NCBI GenBank assembly: GCA_947311795.1
Contig: CAMZLX010000136.1
Location: 1-24,874 of the forward strand
Reading direction: 5' to 3'
Source of the DNA: an uncultured Zetaproteobacteria bacterium
GTDB taxonomy: Bacteria; Pseudomonadota; Zetaproteobacteria; Mariprofundales; Mariprofundaceae
Length of the DNA: 24,874 bases
The notes under the pieces are model-generated. The model made no database searches and had not been told where the DNA came from. It saw nothing but the letters and a program-made list of their open reading frames with translations. Below are positions 6,252-14,046 of the stretch, one piece after another. A program made the translations under genes and the position numbers. The number at the start of each line of letters is the position of its first letter. The stretch's first letter is position 1.

Positions 6252-7103
6252 TCATGCCGACATCACAGGGATGGTGATTTTACGTTTATTAAGCGTAGTC
6301 ACTTTATTCATCACTGCTTTTGCCATGTTTTTGTAAATTTCAGCTTCTTTGGATTCGGGGGCTGCCGCAACAATCGGTGTGCCTGCATCACCATTTTCAC
6401 GAATCGCCATATTGAGTGGCACTTGGGCGATGATGTCGGTTTTAAATTCTTTGCTTAATCGCTCTGCACCGCCTTGGGCGAAAATGTGGGATTCGCCGTT
6501 GCAATGTGGGCAGATGAACACACTCATGTTTTCCACAATACCCAATGTTGGGATATGCACTTTATCAAACATGCGAATGCCTTTTTCGCAATCAATCAAG
6601 GCAATATCTTGCGGGGTGGTGACCACCACTGCACCAGTCACGGGTACGGTTTGCGATAAAGTAAGCTGTGCATCACCTGTGCCTGGTGGCATGTCGATAA
6701 TAAGCACATCAAGCTCGCCCCAAGCCACACCATTCAAAAGCTGCCCCAATGCGCTTGCCACCATAGGACCACGCCAAATCATGGCTTGCTCATCAGGCAC
6801 CAACAAACCAATAGACATCATTTTTACGCCATAGTTTTCCAGTGGGAAAATGACTTGTCCACCTGTATCTACCATAGGTTTCTGACCTTTGAGACCAAGC
6901 ATATTGGGCATGGATGGCCCATAAATATCGGCATCCAAAAGACCAACTTTTTTGCCTTCTTGGGCAATAGCAACCGCTAAGTTGACTGCCGTGGTAGATT
7001 TACCCACACCACCTTTACCCGATGCCACAGCAATAATACTTTTGATGCCGGGAATTGCCTTTTTTGCACTTTCATCTACTTTTTTTGTTCCGCATCCAGC
7101 CAT
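6252..7103 (-). CDS. apbC: Mrp/ApbC family iron-sulfur cluster carrier ATPase
   Basis: A P-loop ATPase that binds and transfers a [4Fe-4S] cluster to apo-proteins in the cytosol. It has the deviant Walker A VASGKGGVGKSTTAVNLA with both lysines, the DADIYGPSMPNMLGL block, the LIIDMPPGTGDAQLTL Walker B region and the cluster-ligating CPHC in VFICPHCNGESHIF. ATG 7103 (MAGCGTKKVDESAKK) is chosen. The open frame runs 24 codons further upstream, but that part is unlike the family and lies in the promoter, and a GAGAGGCG site precedes 7103. At 283 residues it lacks the N-terminal DUF59/MIP18 domain of the about 370-residue E. coli Mrp. It is transcribed away from the GH16 gene. Confidence 0.92.
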   Translation of the reverse strand: MAGCGTKKVDESAKKAIPGIKSIIAVASGKGGVGKSTTAVNLAVAIAQEGKKVGLLDADIYGPSMPNMLGLKGQKPMVDTGGQVIFPLENYGVKMMSIGLLVPDEQAMIWRGPMVASALGQLLNGVAWGELDVLIIDMPPGTGDAQLTLSQTVPVTGAVVVTTPQDIALIDCEKGIRMFDKVHIPTLGIVENMSVFICPHCNGESHIFAQGGAERLSKEFKTDIIAQVPLNMAIRENGDAGTPIVAAAPESKEAEIYKNMAKAVMNKVTTLNKRKITIPVMSA

Positions 7104-7133
7104 GACTTCGCCTCTCAATCTTTGGTTCAATGT

Positions 7134-7162
7134 ATATAAGGGCAGAAGCATAACGTATTCAA
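7134..7162 (-). promoter_or_regulatory. Probable promoter of the mrp/apbC gene
   Basis: Minus-strand TTGAAT (7162-7157), a 17-base spacer and TTATAT (7139-7134) lie about 30 bases before ATG 7103. The position supports that start over the longer open frame. The opposite-strand promoter for the GH16 operon must also lie within roughly 7104-7210, but I see no convincing match. Confidence 0.55.
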
Positions 7163-7210
7163 GGCATGGATACATATTAAAAATTCATGGTTATTTAAGC
7201 TGTTGTTCTT

Positions 7211-8086
7211 ATGCTTGCCGTTATGAAGATATTTATCTTTTTGACGACTGTGTTTTATAGCTTTTCTGCTTATGCTTGTAGCACGCTTGGAGCAAACAAT
7301 AGTATCCAAGATAATATGGGTGTGATTGACACATACACTTGGCGGGTTTCCGATGGCTGGAGCAACGGTGGCGTGTTTGCATCGGCTTGGCGGGCTGACC
7401 ATGTTGATATTTATGCCAATACATTGCGGTTGACGCTTGATGATTTACCATGTGTTGGCGATGCCACATTATGTTCTGGTGCTGCGTATGCTGGTGGAGA
7501 ATATAGCAGCGCATCACTTTTGCCTGCGGGAGAGGTCAGCTTTGATGCGAAAGTGGCAAAAGCTTCGGGAGTGATTACAGGTTTGTTTTTATACACAGGC
7601 ACAAGTGATGGGCAGCCACATGATGAAATTGATATTGAGTTTTTAGGTAAAAATACGACCCAAGTTCAATTTAATTACTTTGTATCGGGTGTTGGTGGGC
7701 ATGAAGTTCTGCTTCCTTTGGGGTTTGATGCTTCGCAAGCTATGCACCGCTATACGATTCGTTGGGATGCCACGCATATTGAATGGCTGGTTGATGGGGT
7801 GCAGAAACATCAGGTGTCTGGTGTGGTGCTGCCGAGTTCACCTATGCATATTTATAGTAATATTTGGGCGGCAACGGGTGTAGATGCTTGGTCGGGTGCA
7901 TTTGTGTATGCGAATCCGTTATATAGTTATGTCGATACCATAACTTATAACCCTCTTTATGCAGGGATAACTTCAGCTTGCGAGCAACCACAAGTGGGCT
8001 GCTTTACGCCTTTGTCAACGTGGGTATGGCTTGGTTCACTTGGCTTTATTACGCTATTGATAAGACGAATACATAGCTCTGGATGA
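7211..8086 (+). CDS. Secreted GH16 beta-glucanase of lichenase/ExoK type
   Basis: A 291-residue exported endo-beta-glucanase of glycoside hydrolase family 16. A signal peptide is clear (MKIFIFLTTVFYSFSAYA, then C). The catalytic motif is HDEIDIEFLG, with Glu139 as nucleophile, Asp141, and Glu143 as acid/base. Flanking blocks SNGGVF, TTQVQFNYF, GVGGHE, LGFDAS and ANPLY closely follow bacterial 1,3-1,4-beta-glucanases and ExoK-like exopolysaccharide depolymerases. The C-terminal 25 residues hold a hydrophobic segment (TWVWLGSLGFITLLI) followed by RRI, resembling a membrane anchor or sorting tail. ATG 7223 (MKIF) is an equally likely start; neither has a strong ribosome site. The stop overlaps waaC by four bases. 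In this context it probably trims or processes a self-made surface glucan. Confidence 0.87.
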   Translation: MLAVMKIFIFLTTVFYSFSAYACSTLGANNSIQDNMGVIDTYTWRVSDGWSNGGVFASAWRADHVDIYANTLRLTLDDLPCVGDATLCSGAAYAGGEYSSASLLPAGEVSFDAKVAKASGVITGLFLYTGTSDGQPHDEIDIEFLGKNTTQVQFNYFVSGVGGHEVLLPLGFDASQAMHRYTIRWDATHIEWLVDGVQKHQVSGVVLPSSPMHIYSNIWAATGVDAWSGAFVYANPLYSYVDTITYNPLYAGITSACEQPQVGCFTPLSTWVWLGSLGFITLLIRRIHSSG

Positions 8087-9096
8087 AAGTTTTAATCGTA
8101 AAATTATCGGCATTTGGGGACATTATCCATGCGCTTCCTGGTTTGGATGATGTGCTAAACCGCCCCGAAGTGGATGAAGTGCATTGGTTGGTGGATAGCC
8201 GCTTTAGCTTTGTCACTGAAGTGTTGCCGCCTGAAGTCGTAGTGCATGACGTGGCGATGAAAGGTAAACATCCGTTGCGCGAAGTGCGGCGGGTGGTTCA
8301 AGCACTGCGGGCTAAGAAATTTGATTTGGTTTTGGATTTTCAAGGTTTAATCAAGTCATCAGTATTGGCACGGTTGATTTGCCGCAATGTTTATGGCTTT
8401 GACAAGTCCATCATTAGAGAAAAACCTGCATCATGGTTTGAACATGCAAGCAAGCCGCACCCTGATGAAATCAATATTGTGCAACAGGTGAGAAGAATTG
8501 CCCAAGCACCGTGGTTATCCGATGAAGATATGGATAAAGCGATTGCTTATCAGCCACCACGGATTCATAAGCCGTTTGAAGCGGAATTGCCCGTTGAATT
8601 GGATGATTTAAAACCTTGGGTGGTGTTTAACCTTGGCGGTTCATTCGCCACCAAAGAATTGCCTGACAAGACATGGCTTGAAGTGGGCAAGCAGCTCAAG
8701 GATAAAGGTTATCATATCGTGTTTTGTTGGGGTAATGCCAAGGAAGAAGCCAAAGCCAAACAGTTGAATGAACATGGTTTGGGCTTTGTGTTACCCAAAC
8801 GTCTTTCAACCCCTGAGTTATGTGTATTTTTTCAGAAGAGTTTTGCAGTAATTGCAGCCGACACGGGTGTTTTGCATTTGGCTGCAGCATTAGGCACACC
8901 AACCATTAGCTTTTGGGGACCAACACCTAGAGCACGTAATGCACCGCATGGTAAGCTGGATTTTCATGTGGAATCCAATCCCGATTGCGGCCCTTGCATT
9001 CAAAAAACATGCGATAATTTTATTTGTATGGATATGATTCAAACCAATGCTATGGTGCAAGGCATTGAAAAGATTGAGGCAAATAGACATGAGTAA
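8083..9096 (+). CDS. waaC: Lipopolysaccharide heptosyltransferase I
   Basis: A GT9 enzyme that adds the first L-glycero-D-manno-heptose to Kdo of lipid A-Kdo2 on the cytoplasmic face. The 337-residue length is typical. It has VKLSAFGDIIHALPGL at residues 6-21 and FDLVLDFQGLIKSS near 85. A donor-binding C-terminal half carries FNLGGSFATKELP and AADTGVLHLAAALGTPTISF, then WGPT. A Cys-rich end (DCGPC, KTC) is also common in this family. ATG 8083 overlaps the GH16 stop as ATGA. It is one of two GT9 genes in the window; its WaaC-like wording (SAFGDIIHALP, DFQGLIKS) is much clearer than that of the other. Confidence 0.92.
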   Translation: MKVLIVKLSAFGDIIHALPGLDDVLNRPEVDEVHWLVDSRFSFVTEVLPPEVVVHDVAMKGKHPLREVRRVVQALRAKKFDLVLDFQGLIKSSVLARLICRNVYGFDKSIIREKPASWFEHASKPHPDEINIVQQVRRIAQAPWLSDEDMDKAIAYQPPRIHKPFEAELPVELDDLKPWVVFNLGGSFATKELPDKTWLEVGKQLKDKGYHIVFCWGNAKEEAKAKQLNEHGLGFVLPKRLSTPELCVFFQKSFAVIAADTGVLHLAAALGTPTISFWGPTPRARNAPHGKLDFHVESNPDCGPCIQKTCDNFICMDMIQTNAMVQGIEKIEANRHE

Positions 9097-9829
9097 TCTT
9101 ATTAAAATTTTGGGTGTGGCGATTTTTCTTTGGGTAACGCAAGCCAATGCTACCACTGACGACTGCTTTCCCTTTGTGGGTGAGAAATACAAATTCTCTG
9201 TAGGTTGGGAGTTTGTTAATGCAGGGGCTGCTGAGATTAACGTTACTAAAAATGGCGCAAATGGCTATAAGGTTCATAATTTTGCACGCACCAACGGTTT
9301 TCTCGATTTATTCAAACGGGTGCGGGACACTATTATTTCAGAGGGTATTTGCATTGATAAAAAGATGCAAAGCACCTTGTTTACGACTGACCAGTTGGAG
9401 CGCAAGTATAGAGCGACAAAAGATGTAAAGTTTTTGTATAAAGAAAATAAAGTTTCATATACAAAAAATGGAAAAACGACGATGTTTGATGTGCCTGCTG
9501 GGTACCTAAATGTGATTGATGCATTTTATTTGACGCGAATGCATCCGCCAACCAAAGGGCACCCCATATCTATTCCGGTATTTGATTCAGGTGAGAAATA
9601 TGAGCTTACTGTTAAATATTTAAAACATAAAATGATGAAAACACCGTGGAAGAAATGGGTGGATGCTATTGTAATACAACCTGAAATGAAAACTGAAGGT
9701 GTGTTTACCAGCGTTGGAACGATTAAAATATGGCTGACCAATGATGAGCGTCATATTCCATTAAAAATCACTGCAAAACTAAAAATAGGACGCGTTGTTG
9801 TGGTCCTTGAGGAGTATTCAAAATTATGA
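9089..9829 (+). CDS. DUF3108-family exported protein
   Basis: A 246-residue periplasmic or outer-membrane-associated protein of the DUF3108 type. The signal peptide is LIKILGVAIFLWVTQANA with an ANA cleavage site. The mature part is rich in beta strands: FPFVGEKYKFSVGWEFVNAG, later NVIDAFYLTR, FDSGEKYELTVKYL, and a final GTIKIWLTNDERHIPLKITA. This order matches DUF3108, a small barrel-like fold with no established biochemical role. ATG 9089 overlaps waaC by eight bases and has GAGG upstream; an earlier in-frame ATG at 9047 lies well inside waaC and lacks a signal peptide fit. Genes on both sides act on envelope glycans or lipids, so a role in carrying or sensing such a molecule is an inference only. 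Confidence 0.8.
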   Translation: MSNLIKILGVAIFLWVTQANATTDDCFPFVGEKYKFSVGWEFVNAGAAEINVTKNGANGYKVHNFARTNGFLDLFKRVRDTIISEGICIDKKMQSTLFTTDQLERKYRATKDVKFLYKENKVSYTKNGKTTMFDVPAGYLNVIDAFYLTRMHPPTKGHPISIPVFDSGEKYELTVKYLKHKMMKTPWKKWVDAIVIQPEMKTEGVFTSVGTIKIWLTNDERHIPLKITAKLKIGRVVVVLEEYSKL

Positions 9830-10401
9830 GCGAAAACAAAAATAAGCCCCTGAATCCTTACGAGGATTTCTTTTATCATCATAGACCACGCCTAACAGGT
9901 GTCGCAGCGTTGATTGTGATTTTCTTGGCGCAGCCTACTTTAACGTCCCTATGTCTTGGCTCGATTATTGTGATTTTGGGTGAAATGGGGCGTACATGGT
10001 CTTTGGGTTATATTGATAAGGATGCCGAGCTTGCTACCACAGGCCCTTATGCGTTCACACGCAATCCATTGTATGTGTTTAACACCACCATGTTTATTGG
10101 GTTTTGTGTGATGGGTAATCACCTTATTCCTGCATTGATTGCAGCAGTGATATTCATTTGGATTTACATGGTTGTGATTAAAATTGAAGCTGAGCGTATG
10201 GTGGATTTGTTTGGTGAAACTTATGCAAAGTGGTCGGAACACGTGCCATTATTTATTCCTCGCTTAACGCCTTGGAAAGATAGAGCTAAAAAAGCTTATT
10301 CATTCAGCTTGATGTTGGGGCATAAAGAACCCAAGCATTGGTTTGGCACTGTTGTTGGATTATCCATTTTTTACGCTATTTATTACTTTCAACAAGGCTA
10401 A
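9826..10401 (+). CDS. Isoprenylcysteine/phospholipid-methyltransferase-like membrane protein
   Basis: A 191-residue membrane protein of the ICMT/PEMT family. It has hydrophobic segments at about 22-55, 85-105 and 105-125. The family signature is TTGPYAFTRNPLYVFN, followed by EAERMVDLFGETYAKW and VPLFIPRL, the S-adenosylmethionine-binding region. Family members methylate lipids, isoprenoid-linked cysteines or small hydrophobic molecules at the membrane; the substrate here is unknown. ATG 9826 overlaps the DUF3108 stop as ATGA. The C-terminal 40 residues extend past the usual domain and end with one more hydrophobic segment (VGLSIFYAIYYF). Its place inside an LPS operon suggests a lipid or polyprenyl carrier substrate. 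Confidence 0.8.
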   Translation: MSENKNKPLNPYEDFFYHHRPRLTGVAALIVIFLAQPTLTSLCLGSIIVILGEMGRTWSLGYIDKDAELATTGPYAFTRNPLYVFNTTMFIGFCVMGNHLIPALIAAVIFIWIYMVVIKIEAERMVDLFGETYAKWSEHVPLFIPRLTPWKDRAKKAYSFSLMLGHKEPKHWFGTVVGLSIFYAIYYFQQG

Positions 10402-10406
10402 ACGCT

Positions 10407-11567
10407 TTGCGTTTGCAACAAACATATCAGTTTATTTTTATTGCGTTGTGGCTGTTCGCGGCAGTGCTTGCATGGAAAAAAATCAATGTGCAACCAGCAT
10501 GGTCACCTATTGTTTGGCAACCCACTGTTGAAAGCGTATCGAATCAACCGCTTTATCAAACCCAGCTTATTCCCAATGCAGGGCAACATTCCAGTCATAG
10601 TGCTAGCATTGAAGTATTACCCTCGGGAGACGTGATTTCTTTTTGGTTTGCGGGTTCACGTGAAGGTGGCAAAGATGTGCAAATTTTCCAAAGCTACTTT
10701 AAACAAAAGCAACAAACATGGACGGAACCCAAGGGTATATTGAATGTGCCACAGTTGGCTGAAGATTTAGGACGGTATATCAGTAAAATAGGTAATCCTC
10801 TGGTGTTTTTGGATAAAGAAAAACGAATGTGGCTTTATTTTGTGACAGTATCTTATGGTGGCTGGGCAGGTAGCAGTTTAAACCTCATGTTTTCTGATGA
10901 TTTGGGGAAGACGTGGGGGAAACCTAAACGCCTTGTAACTTCTCCCTTCATCAATGTCAGCACATTGGTTCGCAATACCATGTACGGTATGGAAGATGGC
11001 AGTATGCTTTTGCCTGTGTACCATGAATTTGCAGCGCAATTTCCTGAATTATTGCGGGTATCATCAGGTGGCGAAGTAATAGATAAAGTGCGTATGTATG
11101 GGCATGGCGGTGGTATTCAGCCATCCATAGTGCAAGGTAAGGATGATGAGACTTATGCCTTTATGCGCTCAGGTTCGCATACACAAGATTGGAAGGTGAT
11201 TCGCCTCAAAAGCATATATGAAGGGCAAACTTGGCAAGACTTTACCTTGACAGAACTTCCCAATCCCAATTCAGCACAAATCGTAGCCAAAGTTGATGAC
11301 GATTTATGGATTTGGGTGGGTAATCATAACCCAGATAACCGCCAAAACTTAACCTTGGCTGTTTCCCATGATTTAGAAGGTGGGTGGCAAGTCGCGTATC
11401 AGTTTGAACATGGCAAACAGAATGAAGCATTTTCATACCCTGCTATCACTCAGGACAAAGATGGTGTGTGGCATTTGCTTTACACCTACAAACGCAAAAA
11501 CATTAAACATGTGCAGTTTAATCGCGCTTGGCTTCATCAAGTGATGCAGAAGGCTGGTATAGAATGA
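10407..11567 (+). CDS. Membrane-anchored sialidase-like (predicted neuraminidase) protein
   Basis: A 386-residue protein with an N-terminal membrane segment (FIFIALWLFAAVLAW) and a periplasmic six-bladed propeller of the BNR_2/predicted neuraminidase type. Visible blocks are VISFWFAGSREGGKDVQIF, the region around GNPLVFLDKEKRMWLYF, an Asp box SDDLGKTW, and the stretch VRNTMYGMEDGSMLLPVYHE that is typical of this group. The frame is open from 10338, but TTG 10407 is chosen because AAGG lies nine bases before it and it starts five bases after the previous stop. The next gene overlaps as ATGA. The group is named after sialidases, yet true sialic acid hydrolysis is unproven, and no sialic acid synthesis genes are seen here. 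Confidence 0.77.
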   Translation: MRLQQTYQFIFIALWLFAAVLAWKKINVQPAWSPIVWQPTVESVSNQPLYQTQLIPNAGQHSSHSASIEVLPSGDVISFWFAGSREGGKDVQIFQSYFKQKQQTWTEPKGILNVPQLAEDLGRYISKIGNPLVFLDKEKRMWLYFVTVSYGGWAGSSLNLMFSDDLGKTWGKPKRLVTSPFINVSTLVRNTMYGMEDGSMLLPVYHEFAAQFPELLRVSSGGEVIDKVRMYGHGGGIQPSIVQGKDDETYAFMRSGSHTQDWKVIRLKSIYEGQTWQDFTLTELPNPNSAQIVAKVDDDLWIWVGNHNPDNRQNLTLAVSHDLEGGWQVAYQFEHGKQNEAFSYPAITQDKDGVWHLLYTYKRKNIKHVQFNRAWLHQVMQKAGIE

Positions 11568-12124
11568 CGGTAGGCTTGACCCTATTTTTCTACTGGCTGC
11601 GTTTGGTTTGGTTAAGAAAGGTGCGCCCTGATGCAAGCCTTAAGGTGAAGGTGGGATCACTGTTTGTGATTTCCGTTTTTATTGTGTATCCATTCCCGTA
11701 CAGTCCAGTTTGGTGGTTGCGCGGGTTAACGGGTGACTTAAGCATTGTGTCTACGGTTTTACTGCTGTTGGCTGTTATCAACATGGTATGGGGAAAAACA
11801 TGGATGAACCCACAGGAAAATAAGCTTCTTTTATGGGGCATTGTGTTGCTTGGTTTGTTGTTTTACCCATTGGCTTTGGGCATAGGTCATATTGACCCTT
11901 ATGCGTGGGGTTATGCGAACCCCTATATGATTGGTGGCTTACTGCTTTTAAGTTTATTGGCATATTTACGCCATTATTATGTGATTGCAGCCATGTTTGT
12001 TGGGGTTGTACTGGCTTGGGATATGCGGCTGCTGGAGTCTGTAAACATTTGGGATTATTTGCTTGATCCCTTTGTATTCTTTATCTTTCTTTGGAAGCTG
12101 GTCAGATGTAGAGGTTGCACATGA
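11564..12124 (+). CDS. Integral membrane protein of unknown function
   Basis: A 186-residue polytopic membrane protein that I do not recognise. About six hydrophobic segments are visible: VGSLFVISVFIVYPF, VSTVLLLLAVINMVW, LLLWGIVLLGLLFYPLAL, MIGGLLLLSLLAYL, YYVIAAMFVGVVLAW and LLDPFVFFIFLWKLV. Short loops carry conserved-looking PYSPVWWLRG and HIDPYAWGY. ATG 11564 overlaps the sialidase stop as ATGA, and its own stop overlaps the LTA-synthase-like gene the same way. This coupling on both sides suggests it works with one or both neighbours, perhaps as a membrane partner of the phosphotransferase. An in-frame TTG at 11528 lies inside the previous gene and is not needed. Confidence 0.75.
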   Translation: MTVGLTLFFYWLRLVWLRKVRPDASLKVKVGSLFVISVFIVYPFPYSPVWWLRGLTGDLSIVSTVLLLLAVINMVWGKTWMNPQENKLLLWGIVLLGLLFYPLALGIGHIDPYAWGYANPYMIGGLLLLSLLAYLRHYYVIAAMFVGVVLAWDMRLLESVNIWDYLLDPFVFFIFLWKLVRCRGCT

Positions 12125-14046
12125 ATCAGCGTGTTACGTGCTTTTTTCTGCGTTTGTTCAGTGTGTTTTTGCTGCTGTTTTTTTCGCTTCGACTAGCTTT
12201 TTTGTGGGTATATCCTGATACCTTTTCAGATTTAAGTTTGGGTGATGTGTTTTATGCCATGCTTAAAGGTGCATGGTTTATGGATAGCTCGATTACCATG
12301 GTCTTTTTGGGCATTCCTTTTTTGTTGGCATACCTGCCTTTGAAGTGGTTTGTGTCTCACTGGTACTTGCGCCTTATCAGTTGGTATGCTTTTGTATTGC
12401 TGTTTGCGTTTGCTTTCATTGCTATCGGCGACTTATTGTATTTTGGCATGGTGCATAGGCATACAGGACATGAGCTTGCGGCAGCTCTGAATACTTCCAA
12501 GCAAGCCATGTTTGATATGTTGGTCTCGGCATACTGGGCATATTTCACAGCCTTGTTTATTGTGATGGGTTTTGCAGCTAAACTATGGAAACGTTGGATG
12601 ATGCCCGCTGATGGTATTGAACACCTACGTTTGGGTTGGCTGCGGATTCCATTTTTTGTTATTATGTTTTTGCTTATTTTACTTACCATGCGCGGTGGCA
12701 TTGAAAGTAAACCCATACAGCCTGTGTTTGCTTACAATGAAGGCAGTATGGCGCAAGGTCACCTCACATTAAATGGTGTGTTTGCAACCTTACACAGCCT
12801 GCATAAATCGCATATGCGAGTGCCTGAGTTTATGCCAGAGCAAGATGCTGAGGCCGTGGTTCAGTCTATTTATCGTTCCAAGTATGAAACATATCTTAAC
12901 CCTGATTTTCCTTTGATGCGTGAGCGAAGCAGTATAAACCCTAAGCAAGAAAAATTGAATGTGGTGATTTTGTTGCTGGAAAGTTGGGACCCTGATTTTA
13001 TTGATATTACCCGAGAGCTTGCAGGTAAAAAACCGTATGGTGTGACACCCAACTACAATACACTTGTGAAAAAGGGGCGGCTTTACACTAATTTTTATGC
13101 CAATGGGCAACGTTCGATTGATGGTATTGCGGCGGTGATTGCGGGTATTCCGCGTGTGCCGGGTGCGGGTGGGATTGGTGAAGGTATTGAAACCAATGGC
13201 ATTGGCTGGATGGGTGATATTGCTAAGAAACAAGGATATAGCACTTCATTTCTTCAAGGTTCATTTCGCCACTCATTTTATATGGACAAGATTTCGTCCT
13301 TGGCAGGATTTGACACCTATTATGGTTCTGAAGACTTAACACTTTTGCATCCTAATCCACCCAAATCGCATTGGGGCGGTTGGGATTATGATTTATTTAT
13401 GGCGGGACATGAACTGTATGCTGAAACCAAGCAACCGTTTTTGAGTGTGATGTTTTCGGTGAGTACACATACCCCGTGGGCATTGCCCGAGCCACGCTTT
13501 AAGAAGTTTGATGGCAACTCAGATGCCGAATGGTTTTTGAATACCATGTATTACACCGATTGGGCATTGGGCAAGTATTTTGACGCCGTGGCCAAGTCTA
13601 AATATGCCAAGAATACGATATTTGTGCTGCTTGCCGACCATGCAAGTGGCAATATGGCGCACCCTGATATGCGTGCGCAGTATCGTATTCCACTTCTGAT
13701 TCTTGCCCCCAATCTTGAGGCGGGGCTTGATGATAGGTTAAGCAGCCAAATTGATTTGATACCTACCCTAATTGATTTGGCAGGTTGGAAAAAGAGTCGT
13801 TATGCCAGTTTGGGTATGTCGTTGGTGGATGATAGCGTAACACCGAGCGTTATTTTTGGGCGTGATGCGATGACAGGTCGTATTGAAGAGAGTGGCGTTT
13901 TGGTGGTGCGAACTTTGGATAGGGTAACATATAGCGAGGGTGAGTCTGAGCAAGTGCAAGCCGCAGAAATAAGGCTTAAAGTCCAAGTGCAGGTGTTGCT
14001 CAATGCCTGGCAGCATAATCGACTGATGCAGGTAGATGATGAGTAA
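12121..14046 (+). CDS. LTA-synthase/phosphoglycerol-transferase-like membrane sulfatase-fold enzyme
   Basis: A 641-residue protein with four or five N-terminal membrane helices (residues about 5-190) and a large extracytoplasmic alkaline-phosphatase/sulfatase domain. Metal-site blocks are VVILLLESWDP (Glu287) and, near the end, FVLLADHASGN. The nucleophile position in NGQRSIDGI is Ser332, where LtaS has Thr. Other family blocks are YTNFYANG, GFDTYYG and FSVSTHTPWALPEP. Enzymes of this group move glycerol phosphate or phosphoethanolamine from phospholipids to glycans in the periplasm. ATG 12121 overlaps the previous stop, and AGAGG lies just upstream. In a Gram-negative LPS locus it would decorate the core or a periplasmic glucan rather than make teichoic acid. 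The donor and acceptor are inferred. Confidence 0.86.
   Translation: MNQRVTCFFLRLFSVFLLLFFSLRLAFLWVYPDTFSDLSLGDVFYAMLKGAWFMDSSITMVFLGIPFLLAYLPLKWFVSHWYLRLISWYAFVLLFAFAFIAIGDLLYFGMVHRHTGHELAAALNTSKQAMFDMLVSAYWAYFTALFIVMGFAAKLWKRWMMPADGIEHLRLGWLRIPFFVIMFLLILLTMRGGIESKPIQPVFAYNEGSMAQGHLTLNGVFATLHSLHKSHMRVPEFMPEQDAEAVVQSIYRSKYETYLNPDFPLMRERSSINPKQEKLNVVILLLESWDPDFIDITRELAGKKPYGVTPNYNTLVKKGRLYTNFYANGQRSIDGIAAVIAGIPRVPGAGGIGEGIETNGIGWMGDIAKKQGYSTSFLQGSFRHSFYMDKISSLAGFDTYYGSEDLTLLHPNPPKSHWGGWDYDLFMAGHELYAETKQPFLSVMFSVSTHTPWALPEPRFKKFDGNSDAEWFLNTMYYTDWALGKYFDAVAKSKYAKNTIFVLLADHASGNMAHPDMRAQYRIPLLILAPNLEAGLDDRLSSQIDLIPTLIDLAGWKKSRYASLGMSLVDDSVTPSVIFGRDAMTGRIEESGVLVVRTLDRVTYSEGESEQVQAAEIRLKVQVQVLLNAWQHNRLMQVDDE

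Noticed and set aside
7104..7175. N-terminal extension of the Mrp/ApbC frame
   Set aside because: It covers the predicted promoter, is unlike the family, and the ATG at 7103 has its own ribosome site.
8890..9277. Minus-strand open frames over the end of waaC and the start of the DUF3108 gene
   Set aside because: These are shadows of two coupled plus-strand genes with strong family matches.
12790..13233. 147-codon open frame antisense to the LTA-synthase-like gene
   Set aside because: It is entirely inside a clear sulfatase-domain gene and its product (His, Thr, Asn, Arg-rich) looks like a reverse-frame artefact.
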